This document shows positions 21,557 to 21,875 of a stretch of 21,875 nucleotides of DNA, one piece after another. Position 1 is the first letter of the stretch; each line of letters begins with the position of its first letter. The notes beneath the pieces were generated by a model that saw nothing but the letters and a program-made list of their open reading frames with translations, did not search any database and had not been told where the DNA came from. The translations under genes were made by a program, and so were the position numbers. This stretch comes from DASYYE01 sp035946955 (GTDB taxonomy: Bacteria > Actinomycetota > Actinomycetes > Streptosporangiales > Streptosporangiaceae): the NCBI GenBank assembly GCA_035946955.1, contig DASYYE010000207.1:1-21875 (forward strand), in the 5' to 3' direction.

Positions 21557-21875
21557 ATGAGCCTCCCCCCCGGCATGCTGACCGCACGGCGCCGAAAGTC
21601 CGGCGCGCGGGCGATCAGAATCGTCGCATCCGCCATCTTGGCCGCCGCCACCTGCCTGTCCCTGTCGGTCATCAGCGGCCCCGCCGCCCACGCCGCCGTC
21701 TGCGGGGCGGCGGATATCGCGTTGCACCAGCCGGCCACGGCATCGTCGATACAGGGCCTTGCCTGGCCGGCGTCGAACGCGACCGACGGGAACCTGTCGA
21801 CACGGTGGTCCAGCGCGTTCTCCGACCCGCAGTGGCTGGAAGCCGACCTCGGCTCGGCCCAGTCCATCTGCCAGG
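21557..21875 (+). CDS. Secreted discoidin (F5/8C) domain protein, partial at right edge
   Basis: The 5' part of a secreted protein starts at ATG 21557 with GAGG 7 bases upstream; 106 codons are present before the window ends. Residues 1-47 form a long Sec signal peptide (RRRKSGARAIRI, hydrophobic core, cleavage near AHA-A). Residues from about 52 form an F5/8 type C module: ALHQPATASSIQGLAWPASN, ATDGNLSTRWSS, DPQWLEADLG, then ICQ. This closely parallels the discoidin end of the divergent protein at 19540-21099. In this position such modules usually precede a catalytic glycoside hydrolase domain, which would lie beyond the window; that is an inference. Confidence 0.82.
   Translation, partial: MSLPPGMLTARRRKSGARAIRIVASAILAAATCLSLSVISGPAAHAAVCGAADIALHQPATASSIQGLAWPASNATDGNLSTRWSSAFSDPQWLEADLGSAQSICQ

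Noticed and set aside
1..21875. tRNA, rRNA or riboswitch genes
   Set aside because: No cloverleaf-like CCA-end segments, rRNA core motifs or known riboswitch cores were recognised by eye. A covariance-model search would be needed to exclude small RNAs.

Overview
The window is high-GC DNA with actinomycete-style codon use, GGAGG-type ribosome binding sites and twin ROK regulators. It also has an ABC sugar importer without its own ATPase, PadR and XRE/DUF2690 regulators, and many secreted proteins. This points to a soil-type filamentous Actinomycetota. I cannot assign a genus from sequence reading alone.

Region A (741-8648) is a cluster of secreted proteins. Four tightly spaced minus-strand genes encode: a 1401-residue protein combining a NucA/NucB-type nuclease motif, LGFP repeats, a CHAP amidase/peptidase domain and three golvesin-like modules; a small SH3-like secreted protein; a propeller-like secreted protein; and an SH3-like/CHAP secreted protein. 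Facing them on the plus strand is a membrane-anchored XRE-type HTH protein with an external DUF2690 domain. My reading is a cell-wall and DNA-degrading secretion cluster with a candidate transmembrane regulator next to it. A frameshifted small membrane-protein gene lies at the left edge (309-690).

Region B (about 8790-11042) is a stretch of decayed genes: an integrase remnant, a two-frame gene broken at a homopolymer, two truncated remnants, and one intact-looking hypothetical gene.

Region C (11090-21875) is a sugar-uptake and glycoside locus. It holds two MalG/MalF-type permeases and a lipoprotein solute-binding protein, ROK regulator 1, a cytoplasmic GH1 beta-glucosidase, a PadR regulator, ROK regulator 2 and a frame-broken second GH1 remnant. 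Two divergent secreted proteins with discoidin (F5/8C, CBM32-like) domains follow; the second runs off the right edge. A short palindrome of the form CTTA-N3-TAAG or a close variant lies upstream of the importer, ROK1, GH1 and both secreted carbohydrate-binding genes, and suggests one ROK-controlled regulon. The implied flow is glycan binding outside, oligosaccharide import by the ABC system, and hydrolysis inside by GH1. The permease 1 gene has a disturbed 5' end caused by a long GC-rich inverted repeat.
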